In this document: positions 27,972 to 35,939 of the stretch, one piece after another
How positions within the stretch are numbered: position 1 is the stretch's first letter
Layout of the letters: the number at the start of each line of letters is the position of its first letter
From: Nannocystis punicea
Lineage (GTDB): Bacteria; Myxococcota_A; Polyangia; Nannocystales; Nannocystaceae
Reading direction: 5' to 3'
DNA: 64,000 nucleotides
NCBI RefSeq assembly: GCF_026965555.1
Contig: NZ_CP114040.1
Location: 4,898,001 to 4,962,000, forward strand
The notes under the pieces: generated by a model
The model's database searches: none
What the model was told of the DNA's origin: nothing
Seen by the model: the letters and a program-made list of their open reading frames with translations, nothing else
Program-made: the position numbers and the translations under genes

Positions 27972-29489
27972 TCAAGCCCGACGCGCCGCAGCGCTCGCCC
28001 ACGCGCGCAGGGCCGCGATTTCGCCGGCACGACTGCGACTCAGCGGGATCGTCGCGGCGAGCGCGCGAGCGAGGTCCCCGCGCGCGAGCGGTCGCGACTC
28101 GGCGAACGCGTCGAGCCGAGCTTCCACGATCGCGCCCTCGATCTCGGCGCCCGAGAGTCCGTCGGCCGCGCGTACGAGGTCGACGAGGTCGGGCAACGGA
28201 TCAGCCAGGACCGGGGCGGCGCCCATGTGCGAACGCGGCGCATGCTCGAGATGGATCTCCGCGATGGCGGCGCGTTCGTCCGCGTCCGGCAGATCGACGA
28301 AGAAGATCTCGTCCAGACGTCCGCGACGTGTCAGCTCGGGCGGCAGGCGCGTGACCTGGTTGGCCGTCGCCACCACGAAGACAGGACGTCGGCGCTCCTG
28401 CAGCCACGTGAGCAGCCCGCCGAGCACCCGCGCCGCAGTGCCCGCGTCGCTCGCCGGACCCTCGCTGCCGGCGAGGCCCTTGTCGAGCTCGTCGATCCAC
28501 AGCGCCACCGGAGCGATGCGCTCGACCGTCGCGGTGACGCGGCGCAGGTTGGCCTCGCTCTCGCCGAGGGTGCCGCCGTAGAGCCGGCCGGGCTCCAGGC
28601 GCAGGAGGCCGAGCCCGAGGGCGTGGGCGCAGACGCGGGCGGCCAGGCTTTTGCCGCAGCCCTGCACGCCGACCAGCAGGACGCCGCGCGGATCGGGGAT
28701 GGCGGCCGCGCGGGCCGCGGGGCGGAGCGCGAGGGCGCGGCGGGCCAACCATTGCTTGAGGTGCGCGAGGCCGCCGAGCATGTCCGAAGGGACAGGATCG
28801 ACGCGCTCGAGCAGGCCGCCGCGGCGCAGCAGCTCGGCCTTGCGCGCGCCGAGCTCGGTGAGGGCGACCGCGTCGTCGGCCATGTGGGCGGCGCGGCGAA
28901 GCAGCCGACGCGCCTGGTGCTCCGACAGGCCGAGGGCGGCGCGCGTCAGCTGCGGGGCGCGCCGCTCGAGCGCGGTCGCGGGGCCGGGGCGGCCGGCGAT
29001 CCGCAGCTCGTCGACGAGGTCGGCGGCGAGGCCGGTGAGCTCGTCGGTGTCCGGGAGCTCGAGCTCGAGCAGCTCGAGCTCGGGGATGGCGACGACTGCG
29101 GCGGGCAGCTCGCCGACGACGATCACCGCCGGGCCGGCGCTGCGTTGCGCGAGCTCGCGGAGGGCTCGCAGGGCGACGGGCTCGAGCGGCGGCGGATCGA
29201 GGAGCACCCACAGGCCGGGGTCGGGGTCGCGGAGCAGGTTCCGCAGCAATTCGGTCAGCGGCTCGGGGGCGCCGAGGCCGTCGCGCCCGCCGGCGGCGCT
29301 CCAGGTGTGGACCGGCCAGTCGAGCCGCTCGCCGACGTCCTCGCACAGCCGCAGCGCCCGCGCCTCGTCGACCGCGCGCAGGCCGAGGCCGCGCGCGCCC
29401 GACTGCAGCGCCTCGCGCAGGCGGGCGCGCGCGCGGGCGAAGGGGGTGTCCTCAGGAGCATGTCTCATGGGGCATGTCTCATGGGGCAT
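27972..29489 (-). CDS. Ycf46-like AAA ATPase
   Basis: About 505 residues. The N-terminal half has a degenerate RecA-like segment, GLWVLLDPPPLEPVALRALREL with VIVVGELPAAVVAIPELELLE, matching the plastid/cyanobacterial Ycf46 arrangement. The C-terminal AAA domain has Walker A GVQGCGKS (274-281), Walker B VALWIDELDKG, the sensor VVATANQVTRLPPEL and RRGRLDEIFFVDLPD. Ycf46 proteins are hexameric ATPases linked to inorganic-carbon responses in cyanobacteria; the role here is unknown. Both candidate starts (29489, 29468) fall inside a 14-bp CATGTCTC tandem repeat, so the N-terminus is doubtful. Confidence 0.85.
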   Translation of the reverse strand: MPHETCPMRHAPEDTPFARARARLREALQSGARGLGLRAVDEARALRLCEDVGERLDWPVHTWSAAGGRDGLGAPEPLTELLRNLLRDPDPGLWVLLDPPPLEPVALRALRELAQRSAGPAVIVVGELPAAVVAIPELELLELELPDTDELTGLAADLVDELRIAGRPGPATALERRAPQLTRAALGLSEHQARRLLRRAAHMADDAVALTELGARKAELLRRGGLLERVDPVPSDMLGGLAHLKQWLARRALALRPAARAAAIPDPRGVLLVGVQGCGKSLAARVCAHALGLGLLRLEPGRLYGGTLGESEANLRRVTATVERIAPVALWIDELDKGLAGSEGPASDAGTAARVLGGLLTWLQERRRPVFVVATANQVTRLPPELTRRGRLDEIFFVDLPDADERAAIAEIHLEHAPRSHMGAAPVLADPLPDLVDLVRAADGLSGAEIEGAIVEARLDAFAESRPLARGDLARALAATIPLSRSRAGEIAALRAWASAAARRA

Positions 29490-29520
29490 GTCTCAGGAGG
29501 CATGTCCTTCGGACCATGTC
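29447..29520. repeat. CATGTC tandem repeat over a start/stop junction
   Basis: GCATGTCTCATGGG is repeated with a 14-bp period from 29458 (three copies plus a partial one ending GGAGGCATGTCC), flanked by GTGTCCTCAGGAG and GGACCATGTC. It spans the last codons of one gene and the start codons of the next on the minus strand. Confidence 0.75.
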
Positions 29521-30236
29521 AGCCACGCGGCCAGCAGGTGGCCCTGGGCGGCGACCGACACCGGGCCGTCGTCGGCGAAGCAGAAGCCGTTCAGCCACAG
29601 GCGGGTGCCGCGGAGGCGGGCGAGGCGGCCGTGGAGCAGGGCGAGGTCGGCGGCGCAGGCGCGGGCGAGGGCAGCGCGCGGGCGGGGCGGGAGCGTGTCT
29701 GGCCAAAAGGACAGGCGGTAGGCGGGCTTGCCGTCGACGCGGAGGACGTCGAGCCGGACCGCGCCGCTCGGGTCGGCGGCGACGAGCTGGGCCCGGCGCA
29801 GCAAATCGGGGAACGGTCGCGCCCGCGAGCCGCGGAAGTCGAGGGCCAAGAACACCGGCGCGGCGGCGGAGCCGGGCAGGGCGCGGGTCAGGCCGCCGGC
29901 CAGGGCGCGGGCGACGGCCTCGAGCGCGCCCGGGACCTGCGGCAAGCCGAGCAGGCCGGCCACCGCGACCGGCGTGCCCACGGCCGCGAGGGCGGCGACG
30001 ACGGCCCGCAGGCGGCCAGGGACGCGCGGGGCCAGGGCGATCAGGCGGGCGGCGGCCTCGTCGCTCGTGTCGCCGCGGGCGAGCAGGACGTCGAGCTCGC
30101 TCAGCGCCTCGTCGGCGTCGCCGGTGTCGGTGGCGGCAGGGACCAGCCAGAGGTGCGGGCCGGGCTCGTCGCGGGCGCGGTCGAGGGCCGCCAGAGTGTC
30201 CGAAGGGACAGGTCCATCCGAGCGCCGACCGCTCAC
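29493..30236 (-). CDS. Conserved hypothetical coupled to smpB
   Basis: 247 residues from GTG 30236, overlapping the smpB stop by 4 nt. It is Ala/Leu/Arg-rich and soluble. The N-terminus resembles PHLWLVPAATDTGDADEALSELDVLLARG, and the middle repeats the LVALAALGTPVAV theme. The C-terminal part LDVLRVDGKPAYRLSFWPD and GTRLWLNGFCFADDG looks like a folded domain. No family recognised. The codons for GPVPSDTL come from a GTCC-N4-GGAC motif. The final codons lie in the CATGTC repeat. Confidence 0.6.
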   Translation of the reverse strand: MSGRRSDGPVPSDTLAALDRARDEPGPHLWLVPAATDTGDADEALSELDVLLARGDTSDEAAARLIALAPRVPGRLRAVVAALAAVGTPVAVAGLLGLPQVPGALEAVARALAGGLTRALPGSAAAPVFLALDFRGSRARPFPDLLRRAQLVAADPSGAVRLDVLRVDGKPAYRLSFWPDTLPPRPRAALARACAADLALLHGRLARLRGTRLWLNGFCFADDGPVSVAAQGHLLAAWLTWSEGHAS

Positions 30237-30712
30237 GTCCGCTCCCGCATGGCCCGGTCGATCTCGCGTTTCTGCTCGCGCTCCTTGATCGAGGCCCGCT
30301 TGTCGTAGGTCTTCTTGCCGCGGCACAGCGCCAGCTCGAGCTTGATCCGGCCGTTGCGGGCCAACAGCGCCAGCGGGATCAGCGTGAGCCCGGCCTGGTC
30401 GACCGACTCGGCCAGGTGGTCGAGCTCCTTGCGGTGCAGCAGCAGCTTGCGCGGGCGCAGCGGCAGGTGGTTGCGGTCGTGGGCCTGCGTGTACTCGCCG
30501 ATGTGCGATTGATAGAGGTACAGCTGGTCGCCCTGGAACTGGCAGTACGACTCGCCCAGGCTGGCGCGGCCGTCGCGGATCGACTTGACCTCGCTGCCCA
30601 TGAGCGCGAGGCCGGCCTCGTAGCGCTCGAGGACCTCGTACTCGAAGGTGGCGCGGCGGTTCTGGACGAAGAGGTGGCCATCCTTCGTCGCGGTCTTGTC
30701 GATCTTCTTCAC
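30233..30712 (-). CDS. smpB: SsrA-binding protein SmpB
   Basis: RNA-binding cofactor that brings tmRNA to stalled ribosomes in trans-translation. 159 residues with the family blocks VQNRRATFEYEVLERYEAGL, GSEVKSIRDGRASL, HDRNHLPLRPRKLLLH and LALCRGKKTYDKRASIKER, ending in a basic tail. GTG start 30712. It lies 15 bp downstream of the ComF-like gene. No ssrA gene was recognised in the window. Confidence 0.96.
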   Translation of the reverse strand: MKKIDKTATKDGHLFVQNRRATFEYEVLERYEAGLALMGSEVKSIRDGRASLGESYCQFQGDQLYLYQSHIGEYTQAHDRNHLPLRPRKLLLHRKELDHLAESVDQAGLTLIPLALLARNGRIKLELALCRGKKTYDKRASIKEREQKREIDRAMRERT

Positions 30713-30727
30713 GGCGGGGGTGGAAAG

Positions 30728-31366
30728 CTACAAAGCGGACCGCAGGAGGGCAAGCCCGGCGGCGCGGGCGGCCCCTGCGGACCGCACAGCGCGGAGGCAG
30801 GCGTCCAGGGTCGCGCCGGTGGTGGTCACGTCGTCGACCACGAGCACGCGCAGGCCGGCGAGCGAGCGCCCGGACCGGACGACGATCGCGCCCGCGAGGT
30901 TGTCGCGGCGCGCCGCCCCGTCGAGCTCGGTCTGCGGCGGGGTCGCGCGCACGCGCTGCAGCAGCCGCGGCCGCAGGCGGGCGCCGAGGGGAGCCTCGCG
31001 CGCGGCCCAGCGAGCCAGCAGGGCGGCCTGGTTGTAGCCGCGGGCGAGGGCGCGGCGCCAGTGCAGGGGCACCGGGGCGACGAGATCCCAACCCTCGCGC
31101 CACGCCGGGGCGTGGGCGAGGAGCCGGCCCAGCGGCCCGGCGAGCTCGAGCTGGCCGTCGTACTTGAGCCGCCGGACGGCGCTCGCCAGCGGGCCTTCAT
31201 AAAGGAAGCACGCCTCGACGTCGCCGAGGCGCCGGGCGGCCGGGTCGAGCGGCGCGAGCTCGGGGGCGCAGCGGCTGCACAGGGGCGGCAGACCCCCGCG
31301 GGCGGGGGCCCGGAGGAGATGTCGACAGGCGAGACAGACGGGCGGCGAGAGGAAGTCGAGGAGCAC
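30728..31366 (-). CDS. ComF-family phosphoribosyltransferase
   Basis: 212 residues from GTG 31366. An N-terminal zinc finger (CLACRHLL and LCSRC) is followed by FLYEGPLASAVRRLKYDGQ, VAPVPLHWRRALARGYNQAALLA and the PRPP motif VLVVDDVTTTGAT. ComF-type proteins are needed for DNA uptake in competent bacteria, but orphan homologs are widespread. The frame stays open to 31621, but the upstream part is Arg/Pro-rich without similarity. Upstream of smpB, probably co-transcribed. Confidence 0.85.
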   Translation of the reverse strand: MLLDFLSPPVCLACRHLLRAPARGGLPPLCSRCAPELAPLDPAARRLGDVEACFLYEGPLASAVRRLKYDGQLELAGPLGRLLAHAPAWREGWDLVAPVPLHWRRALARGYNQAALLARWAAREAPLGARLRPRLLQRVRATPPQTELDGAARRDNLAGAIVVRSGRSLAGLRVLVVDDVTTTGATLDACLRAVRSAGAARAAGLALLRSAL

Positions 31367-31644
31367 ACGGAGAGGTCGTGTGAACCGCCGTCGTTGTTGC
31401 ACGCGCAAGAGATCGCGCTGGAGATCGCGTCGAATTCGCCGGCCGAGGGGCGTGTGAAGATCATTTCGCCGTGCGATGCAAGCGGGCCGTCGTGCGGCCG
31501 ATCGGCGTCGGCTTCGAGAATTCGCCGGATCTGCGGCGGCGCTCGCGATCCACGGCGGAGGAAGACGCACACATCGCCGCTGAGCCTGATCTGACGTGCA
31601 AATCGCGGCAGTGGGCGGCACGCTAATCTCAAGGAGGCCGCGTC

Positions 31645-32172
31645 ATGCTCGCACACGATCTCGGATCTCTCAGCGTCGGAAGTGTCTTGACGACTTCCAC
31701 GTTCACGGTGAAGCCGGCCGATCTGACCGCGCATGTGGAGTCCAGCTTCTTGGGACAGGTGGTGGGCTGCGGAGAGGAGATGCTGTCGACCGGGAGCGTG
31801 TCCGGCGGCGGCGCGCCGGAGCCGTGGGGTCGCGTGTGTCCGCTGCCCGTGGTGATCGGCCGGGTGCTGTCGGCCCTGGCCCACAGCGAGCCGTTCCGCG
31901 AGGTCGCGCTGACGCTGCGCAGCATCAGTCGCGTGCGACGCTTCGCCGAGGCGCTGGTGGGGGAGCCGCTGACTGCGATCGCGACGGTGCGCTTCCGCAG
32001 CGGCAGAGTACCGAATGCCACGCACGTGACGCTGGCCGTCGAGGTTCACCGCGAGAGCCAGCGCGGCCGCGTCGGTGCGACGGCGGTGAGCTTCGAGATC
32101 GGACTCGAGCTGCGATCGCTCGCCGGCGCCGCTACGGGCGTGTTGATGCCTGGCGGCGCCGCCGCCGCGTGA
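31645..32172 (+). CDS. MaoC/hotdog-like domain protein
   Basis: 175 residues with a very good ribosome site, AAGGAGG seven bases before ATG 31645. The sequence VGSVLTTSTFTVKPADLTAHV, then PLPVVIGRVLSAL, SEPFREVALTLRSISRVRRFAEALVGEPLTAI and TAVSFEIGLELRSL, resembles a MaoC-like hotdog fold with a helix followed by beta strands. Typical catalytic D-x4-H is not obvious. It precedes the GRAS operon by 288 bp with no coding potential in between; whether it belongs to that system is unclear. Confidence 0.6.
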   Translation: MLAHDLGSLSVGSVLTTSTFTVKPADLTAHVESSFLGQVVGCGEEMLSTGSVSGGGAPEPWGRVCPLPVVIGRVLSALAHSEPFREVALTLRSISRVRRFAEALVGEPLTAIATVRFRSGRVPNATHVTLAVEVHRESQRGRVGATAVSFEIGLELRSLAGAATGVLMPGGAAAA

Positions 32173-32460
32173 CGCGGGCCGGCACTCGCGCCCGCTTCGC
32201 CGCGGCGCGTCATGGTTTTGCGACCATGTCTCAAGATGCAGTCTGTCGCGTGCGTCGCGGTCGTGCGGCGCACGCGACCTGCGCAGTGGCCCGCGGTCCG
32301 GTAGCGCCGCTGGGTGGTCTTTGAGACAGAGGCCGACGGGACCTGCGATTGGTTGCACAGCGCGTTTTCGCGCCCGAGCCGAGATAATCTTCTCGGCCAC
32401 GATCGGGTGTGCATCAGCTTGCCAAGGCGGATCCCCTGTGTGACCTTCAGTCTGCGGCGC
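32173..32460. promoter_or_regulatory. Leader region of the GRAS/partner-switching operon
   Basis: 288 bp without a supported gene, upstream of the six-gene operon, and so the likely site of its promoter. Alternative in-frame starts for the GRAS gene (32314, GTG 32440) lie here, but the extra residues are not conserved-looking. Confidence 0.4.
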
Positions 32461-33555
32461 ATGCTCTACGAGGACCGCTACAAGCTGATTTTGGCCGCGT
32501 GCCAGGACATTCGCCGGCATCGCGAGCAGGTCGCCAAGACGGTGATAGCGAGCCAGCTCCTCGACGCCCTCGACGTCGATGTCCCGAGCGACGCGCTGTT
32601 GTCCCACATCGTCGCCGAGTCGCTGCTGCGGCGGATCGACCGCAACCTGCTCGCGGGGCGGAACTTGTACCTGCAAGCCGAGAAGCGGCCGCAGATCGAT
32701 CTGTTCACGCTGCTGCAGCGGGCGATCCCGGCCGTGCCGCAGGGCTACGCGCTGGCCAATCAGTACCTGCTCCACGCGATGCGCGAGTCGACCACGCCGG
32801 CGCTGCTCGAGATCGGGATCGGCAAGGGCCTGCAAGTCGTCGCGCTGATGCGGGCGCTCGCGCGCGACCCCGGGAAGATCGAGCGCGTCCGCATCATCGC
32901 GCTCGATCCCAACCGCACGGCCCTGAACGAGGGCGTGGCGGCGATCGACGAGGTCCGCGCCGAGCTGCCGTTCGACATCGAGATCTATCCGCTGGTCAAG
33001 CTGATCGAGGTCTGCGAGGATGACGACTACGCGCACTTCGAGGCGCTCGCCGAGGGGAGCTTGTCGATCAACGCGGCCTACACGCTGCACCACACCACGG
33101 GCCCCGACAGCGACGCTCGCACCCGCCTGCTGCGGCGGCTGCGGGCCCTGAGGCCGCGGGTGTTCACGCTGGTGGAGCCGAGCTCGGACCACGACACCGA
33201 GCACCTGACCCGCCGCATGCACCACTGTTGGCAGCACTTCGCCACCGTGTTCGACCTGGTCGACCGCAGCGACGCGTCCCCCGACGAGAAGTTCGCCATC
33301 AAGGAGGGCTTCTTCGGCCGCGAGGTCCGCGACATCCTCGGCACCAGCGACGCCTTCCGCACCGAGCGCCACGAGACGCTCGAGTCGTGGCTGCTGCGGC
33401 TGAAGAAGTCGGGCTTCGTGCCGTACCCGGCGATCGACGTCGACGTCGACCTGCCGGAGTACTGTCGGTCGACGGTCAGCTCGGGGCTCGTGAGGTTGTC
33501 GTACCGCGGGGTGCCGCTCATCGCGGTGTTCGCGTTCGCGGGGGAGGCGGGATGA
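32461..33555 (+). CDS. Bacterial GRAS-domain protein (SAM-methyltransferase-like fold)
   Basis: About 364 residues. The order of motifs matches GRAS proteins known mainly from plants: a leucine-rich segment (QGYALANQYLLHAM), a VHIID-like nucleotide-site strand LLEIGIGKGLQVVALMRALA, SINAAYTLHHT, PRVFTLVEPSSDHDT, FFGREVRDIL, and a SAW-like end ERHETLESWLLRLKKSGFVP. The fold is a Rossmann methyltransferase relative that may bind SAM or another small ligand. ATG 32461 is chosen; GTG 32440 is possible. It is the first gene of a coupled operon and its stop overlaps the next ATG. GRAS proteins have been reported in some bacteria, but linkage to partner-switching genes is notable. Confidence 0.78.
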   Translation: MLYEDRYKLILAACQDIRRHREQVAKTVIASQLLDALDVDVPSDALLSHIVAESLLRRIDRNLLAGRNLYLQAEKRPQIDLFTLLQRAIPAVPQGYALANQYLLHAMRESTTPALLEIGIGKGLQVVALMRALARDPGKIERVRIIALDPNRTALNEGVAAIDEVRAELPFDIEIYPLVKLIEVCEDDDYAHFEALAEGSLSINAAYTLHHTTGPDSDARTRLLRRLRALRPRVFTLVEPSSDHDTEHLTRRMHHCWQHFATVFDLVDRSDASPDEKFAIKEGFFGREVRDILGTSDAFRTERHETLESWLLRLKKSGFVPYPAIDVDVDLPEYCRSTVSSGLVRLSYRGVPLIAVFAFAGEAG

Positions 33556-34094
33556 GCGACGAGTCCGAGCCGAGCGAGCCGGTGGTCCATGGGGCGCTGA
33601 TGGCCGGCTTCGCCCAGGCGTGCGTGAACCTCAACATCGTCGCGGGGCGTCGCGCCACCGCGCTGCTGGCCGACATCGACATGGGCCGGTGGTTCCCGCT
33701 CGCCAAGTGGATGGAGATCGAGCGCATGGTCGGCGAGTCGTACGCCAACGTCGAGCCGATCCGGCTCAAGCTCGGCATCGAGATGATGACGCTGTGGTAC
33801 CACCACGGCCCCGGCAAGGCGCTCATCCACCGCGGCGCCGACTTCCTGCACTTTCAGACAGGCAGCCACGGCATCGCCAGCGTCATCCGCGGGCCGCGCG
33901 AGGTGGTCGGCTCGTTCGACCTGGCCGAGTTCGACTCGGGCCGCGGCCACGCCGTGATCCGCTCGTCGACGCCGTTCGACAAGACGATCGAGTGCGGCGT
34001 GCTGATCGGCGGGGTGATGGCGCCCGGCGACCTCTACTACGTCGACGTGACGAACGACGGCGACCCCAACCGCCTCGTGGTGGAGTTCCATTGA
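33552..34094 (+). CDS. Sensor-like protein of uncertain family (V4R/DUF2378-like)
   Basis: 180 residues beginning MSDESEPSEPVVHGALMAGF. Features: RWFPLAKWMEIERMV, SYANVEPIRLKLG, HHGPGKALIHRGADFLHFQTGSHG, then strand-rich GSFDLAEFDSGRGHAVIRSSTPF and VAPGDLYYVDVTN-like ends. The layout resembles myxobacterial V4R/heme-NO-binding-like small-ligand domains (DUF2378 type), but similarity is tentative. Histidines in the centre could bind a cofactor. It overlaps the GRAS gene by 4 nt and precedes the phosphatase by one base, so it is a plausible input sensor of the module. Confidence 0.7.
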   Translation: MSDESEPSEPVVHGALMAGFAQACVNLNIVAGRRATALLADIDMGRWFPLAKWMEIERMVGESYANVEPIRLKLGIEMMTLWYHHGPGKALIHRGADFLHFQTGSHGIASVIRGPREVVGSFDLAEFDSGRGHAVIRSSTPFDKTIECGVLIGGVMAPGDLYYVDVTNDGDPNRLVVEFH

Positions 34095-34095
34095 G

Positions 34096-35022
34096 ATGAC
34101 GCTCGACGAGATCCTCCAGGGACGAGACCCCGACCGCCTGTCCGAGCTGTCGCGCGAGGACATGCACCGGCTGTTCTGGATGTACAAGGGCTTGCTCAAG
34201 CGGGTCGAGCGCGACACCGCGTACTGGCAGGCCACCAACGACAACCTGCGCACCGCCTACGAGCGGCTCGACGAGCAGGAGCGCGAGCTGGCCCGCGCCT
34301 ACCAGACCATCCGCCAGGACCTCGAGATCGCCCAGCAGGTCCAGCACGCGCTGCTGCCCAAGGACCACCCGGAGATGCTCGCGCGCTTCGAGTTCTCGGT
34401 CTACCACAAGCAGATGACCGAGGTCGGCGGCGACTACTACGACTTCTACCGCCTGCGCGACGGCAGCCACGCGATCGGCGTGTTCGACATCTCCGGCCAC
34501 GGGGTGTCGGCGGCGCTGATCATGGCCTACCTCAAGGCCCAGCTGGTCCAGACGATGGAGCAGGTGTCGCGCCCGCGTGACATCGTCGAGTACCTCAACA
34601 ACGCGACCGTCGGGTTCCTCCGCGAGGTCCGCCGCTACGCCACGGTCAACTTCGTCGCCTTCGGCGAGCGCACGTTCCGCTACGTGTGCGGCGGCGGCTA
34701 CGGGGTGCTGATCCGCGGCGGCGAGGTCCACACCTTCAACAAGGGCGACCCGTTCATCGGCCTGCGCCGCCGCGCGTACAGCGAGTATGAGCTGCCCTTC
34801 GAGACAGGTGACGTCCTGGCGCTCTACACCGACGGCATGGTCGAAGCCCAGGACAGCGCGGGCGCCGACTACAGCACCCGCCGCCTGCACGAGCTCGTGC
34901 GGTCCAACGCCGAGCTGCCGGCGGGCCAGATCCTTCAGCGGTGCCTCGACGACTACGGCCAGTTCCGCCGCGTCGACGCCGACGACATCACCCTCATCGT
35001 GCTGCGGAGGCGGGCCGCGTGA
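34096..35022 (+). CDS. SpoIIE/RsbU-type PP2C serine phosphatase
   Basis: 308 residues. The first 90 form a helical, coiled-coil-like linker (NLRTAYERLDEQERELARAY, DLEIAQQVQHALLP). The PP2C domain shows the metal-binding aspartates in EVGGDYYDF (D113), VFDISGHGVSAAL (D131), LALYTDGMVEA (D246) and VDADDITLIVL (D296/D297). It should dephosphorylate the STAS-like protein encoded two genes downstream. The signal probably enters through the N-terminal helix or the upstream sensor-like protein. Confidence 0.93.
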   Translation: MTLDEILQGRDPDRLSELSREDMHRLFWMYKGLLKRVERDTAYWQATNDNLRTAYERLDEQERELARAYQTIRQDLEIAQQVQHALLPKDHPEMLARFEFSVYHKQMTEVGGDYYDFYRLRDGSHAIGVFDISGHGVSAALIMAYLKAQLVQTMEQVSRPRDIVEYLNNATVGFLREVRRYATVNFVAFGERTFRYVCGGGYGVLIRGGEVHTFNKGDPFIGLRRRAYSEYELPFETGDVLALYTDGMVEAQDSAGADYSTRRLHELVRSNAELPAGQILQRCLDDYGQFRRVDADDITLIVLRRRAA

Positions 35023-35534
35023 GTGACCTCGAGCTCGACGACGAACCGATCACGACCAGCGTCGGCCTGACGCTGACGGTCGCGCCGATGGGCGACGCCC
35101 GCGGCAACCTGGCGGCGACCGTCGGCGAGTCGCTGCTGGCGATGCTGACGGTGTTCTACCCGCAGGCCCTGTGCAAGAAGGCCAACGTGGTGATCACCGA
35201 GTTTGTCCAGAACGTGATCGACAACGTCAGCGACCCCGCCAGCCAGATGCGCGTCGACCTGCGCATCGACGGCGACGCGCTGCAGGTCCAGGTCACCAAC
35301 AAGGCGACCCCCGAGCAGTACCAGGAGGTCAAGGACCGCGTCGACCAGCTGAAGACCGCGACCGACCCCAAGCGCCTGTTCGCCGACACGCTGCGGGCCC
35401 GCCGGCAGCAGCGGTTGCGCGGCGGGCTCGGCCTCATCCGCCTGGTGTCCGAGAACCGCTTCCGCTTGTCCGCGACCTACACGGGCGAGCAGCTTACCAT
35501 GCAGGCGGTGTTTCCTTTGCGAGGTGCGCAATGA
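35019..35534 (+). CDS. RsbW-like HATPase (serine kinase / anti-sigma type)
   Basis: 171 residues from GTG 35019, overlapping the phosphatase stop by 4 nt. The GHKL signature is present: N box ITEFVQNVIDN (Glu61, Asn65), a long variable lid, and a G2-like GGLGLIRLV (135-143). There is no histidine-kinase dimerisation domain, as in RsbW/SpoIIAB. The G1 motif DxGxG is not obvious, so ATP affinity may be altered. Predicted to phosphorylate the STAS-like partner encoded next door. The target it restrains is not a sigma factor in this window. Confidence 0.85.
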   Translation: MSDLELDDEPITTSVGLTLTVAPMGDARGNLAATVGESLLAMLTVFYPQALCKKANVVITEFVQNVIDNVSDPASQMRVDLRIDGDALQVQVTNKATPEQYQEVKDRVDQLKTATDPKRLFADTLRARRQQRLRGGLGLIRLVSENRFRLSATYTGEQLTMQAVFPLRGAQ

Positions 35535-35938
35535 ACGTCCTCACGTACGGCGAGATCATGGACGGCGGCGTCAGTGTGTTCCACTGCGTCGCGCGCGAGG
35601 ACGAGGGGAACTTCTCCCTCACGTTCTCCGGCGTGGTCCGGATCGACAACCCCTATCGCTATCTGTCGGCCCTGCTGCAGGACCTGCGCGAGATCTTGCC
35701 GAAGCGCGAGATCCAGCGCAGCGTGCTCGACTTCACCGAGCTCGAGTTCTGCAACTCGAACGGCTTCTACGTGATCATGGACATCGTCGAGCTGGTCTAC
35801 CTGCTGCTGCCCGGGCCGGTGCTGGTCCGCCGCCTGCAGGAGGACGACTGGCAGCAGGAGACGCTGCCGATCCTGCTCAACCTCGACGAGGAAACCATCG
35901 CCGCCCGCACGACCTTCGAGGACGTGCGCGAGTTCTGA
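35531..35938 (+). CDS. STAS-like anti-sigma antagonist
   Basis: 135 residues. SLTFSGVVRIDN and the central VLDFTELEFCNSNGFYVIMD resemble the RsbV/SpoIIAA phosphorylation loop, with Ser76 (CNSNG) at the position of the phospho-serine in D/xSSG. The C-terminus is longer than in a minimal STAS domain and contains NLDEETIAARTTFEDVREF. It overlaps the HATPase gene by 4 nt (ATGA). Expected to cycle between a phosphorylated form (by the HATPase) and a dephosphorylated form (by the SpoIIE phosphatase). Confidence 0.8.
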   Translation: MNVLTYGEIMDGGVSVFHCVAREDEGNFSLTFSGVVRIDNPYRYLSALLQDLREILPKREIQRSVLDFTELEFCNSNGFYVIMDIVELVYLLLPGPVLVRRLQEDDWQQETLPILLNLDEETIAARTTFEDVREF

Positions 35939-35939
35939 C

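Noticed and set aside
27756..30308. 850-residue plus-strand frame
   Set aside because: Antisense shadow of the Ycf46-like gene and its neighbour; composition typical of GC-rich shadows.
34096..35938. Complete sigma-factor regulon (RsbU/W/V with sigma)
   Set aside because: No sigma factor gene is found in or beside the operon.
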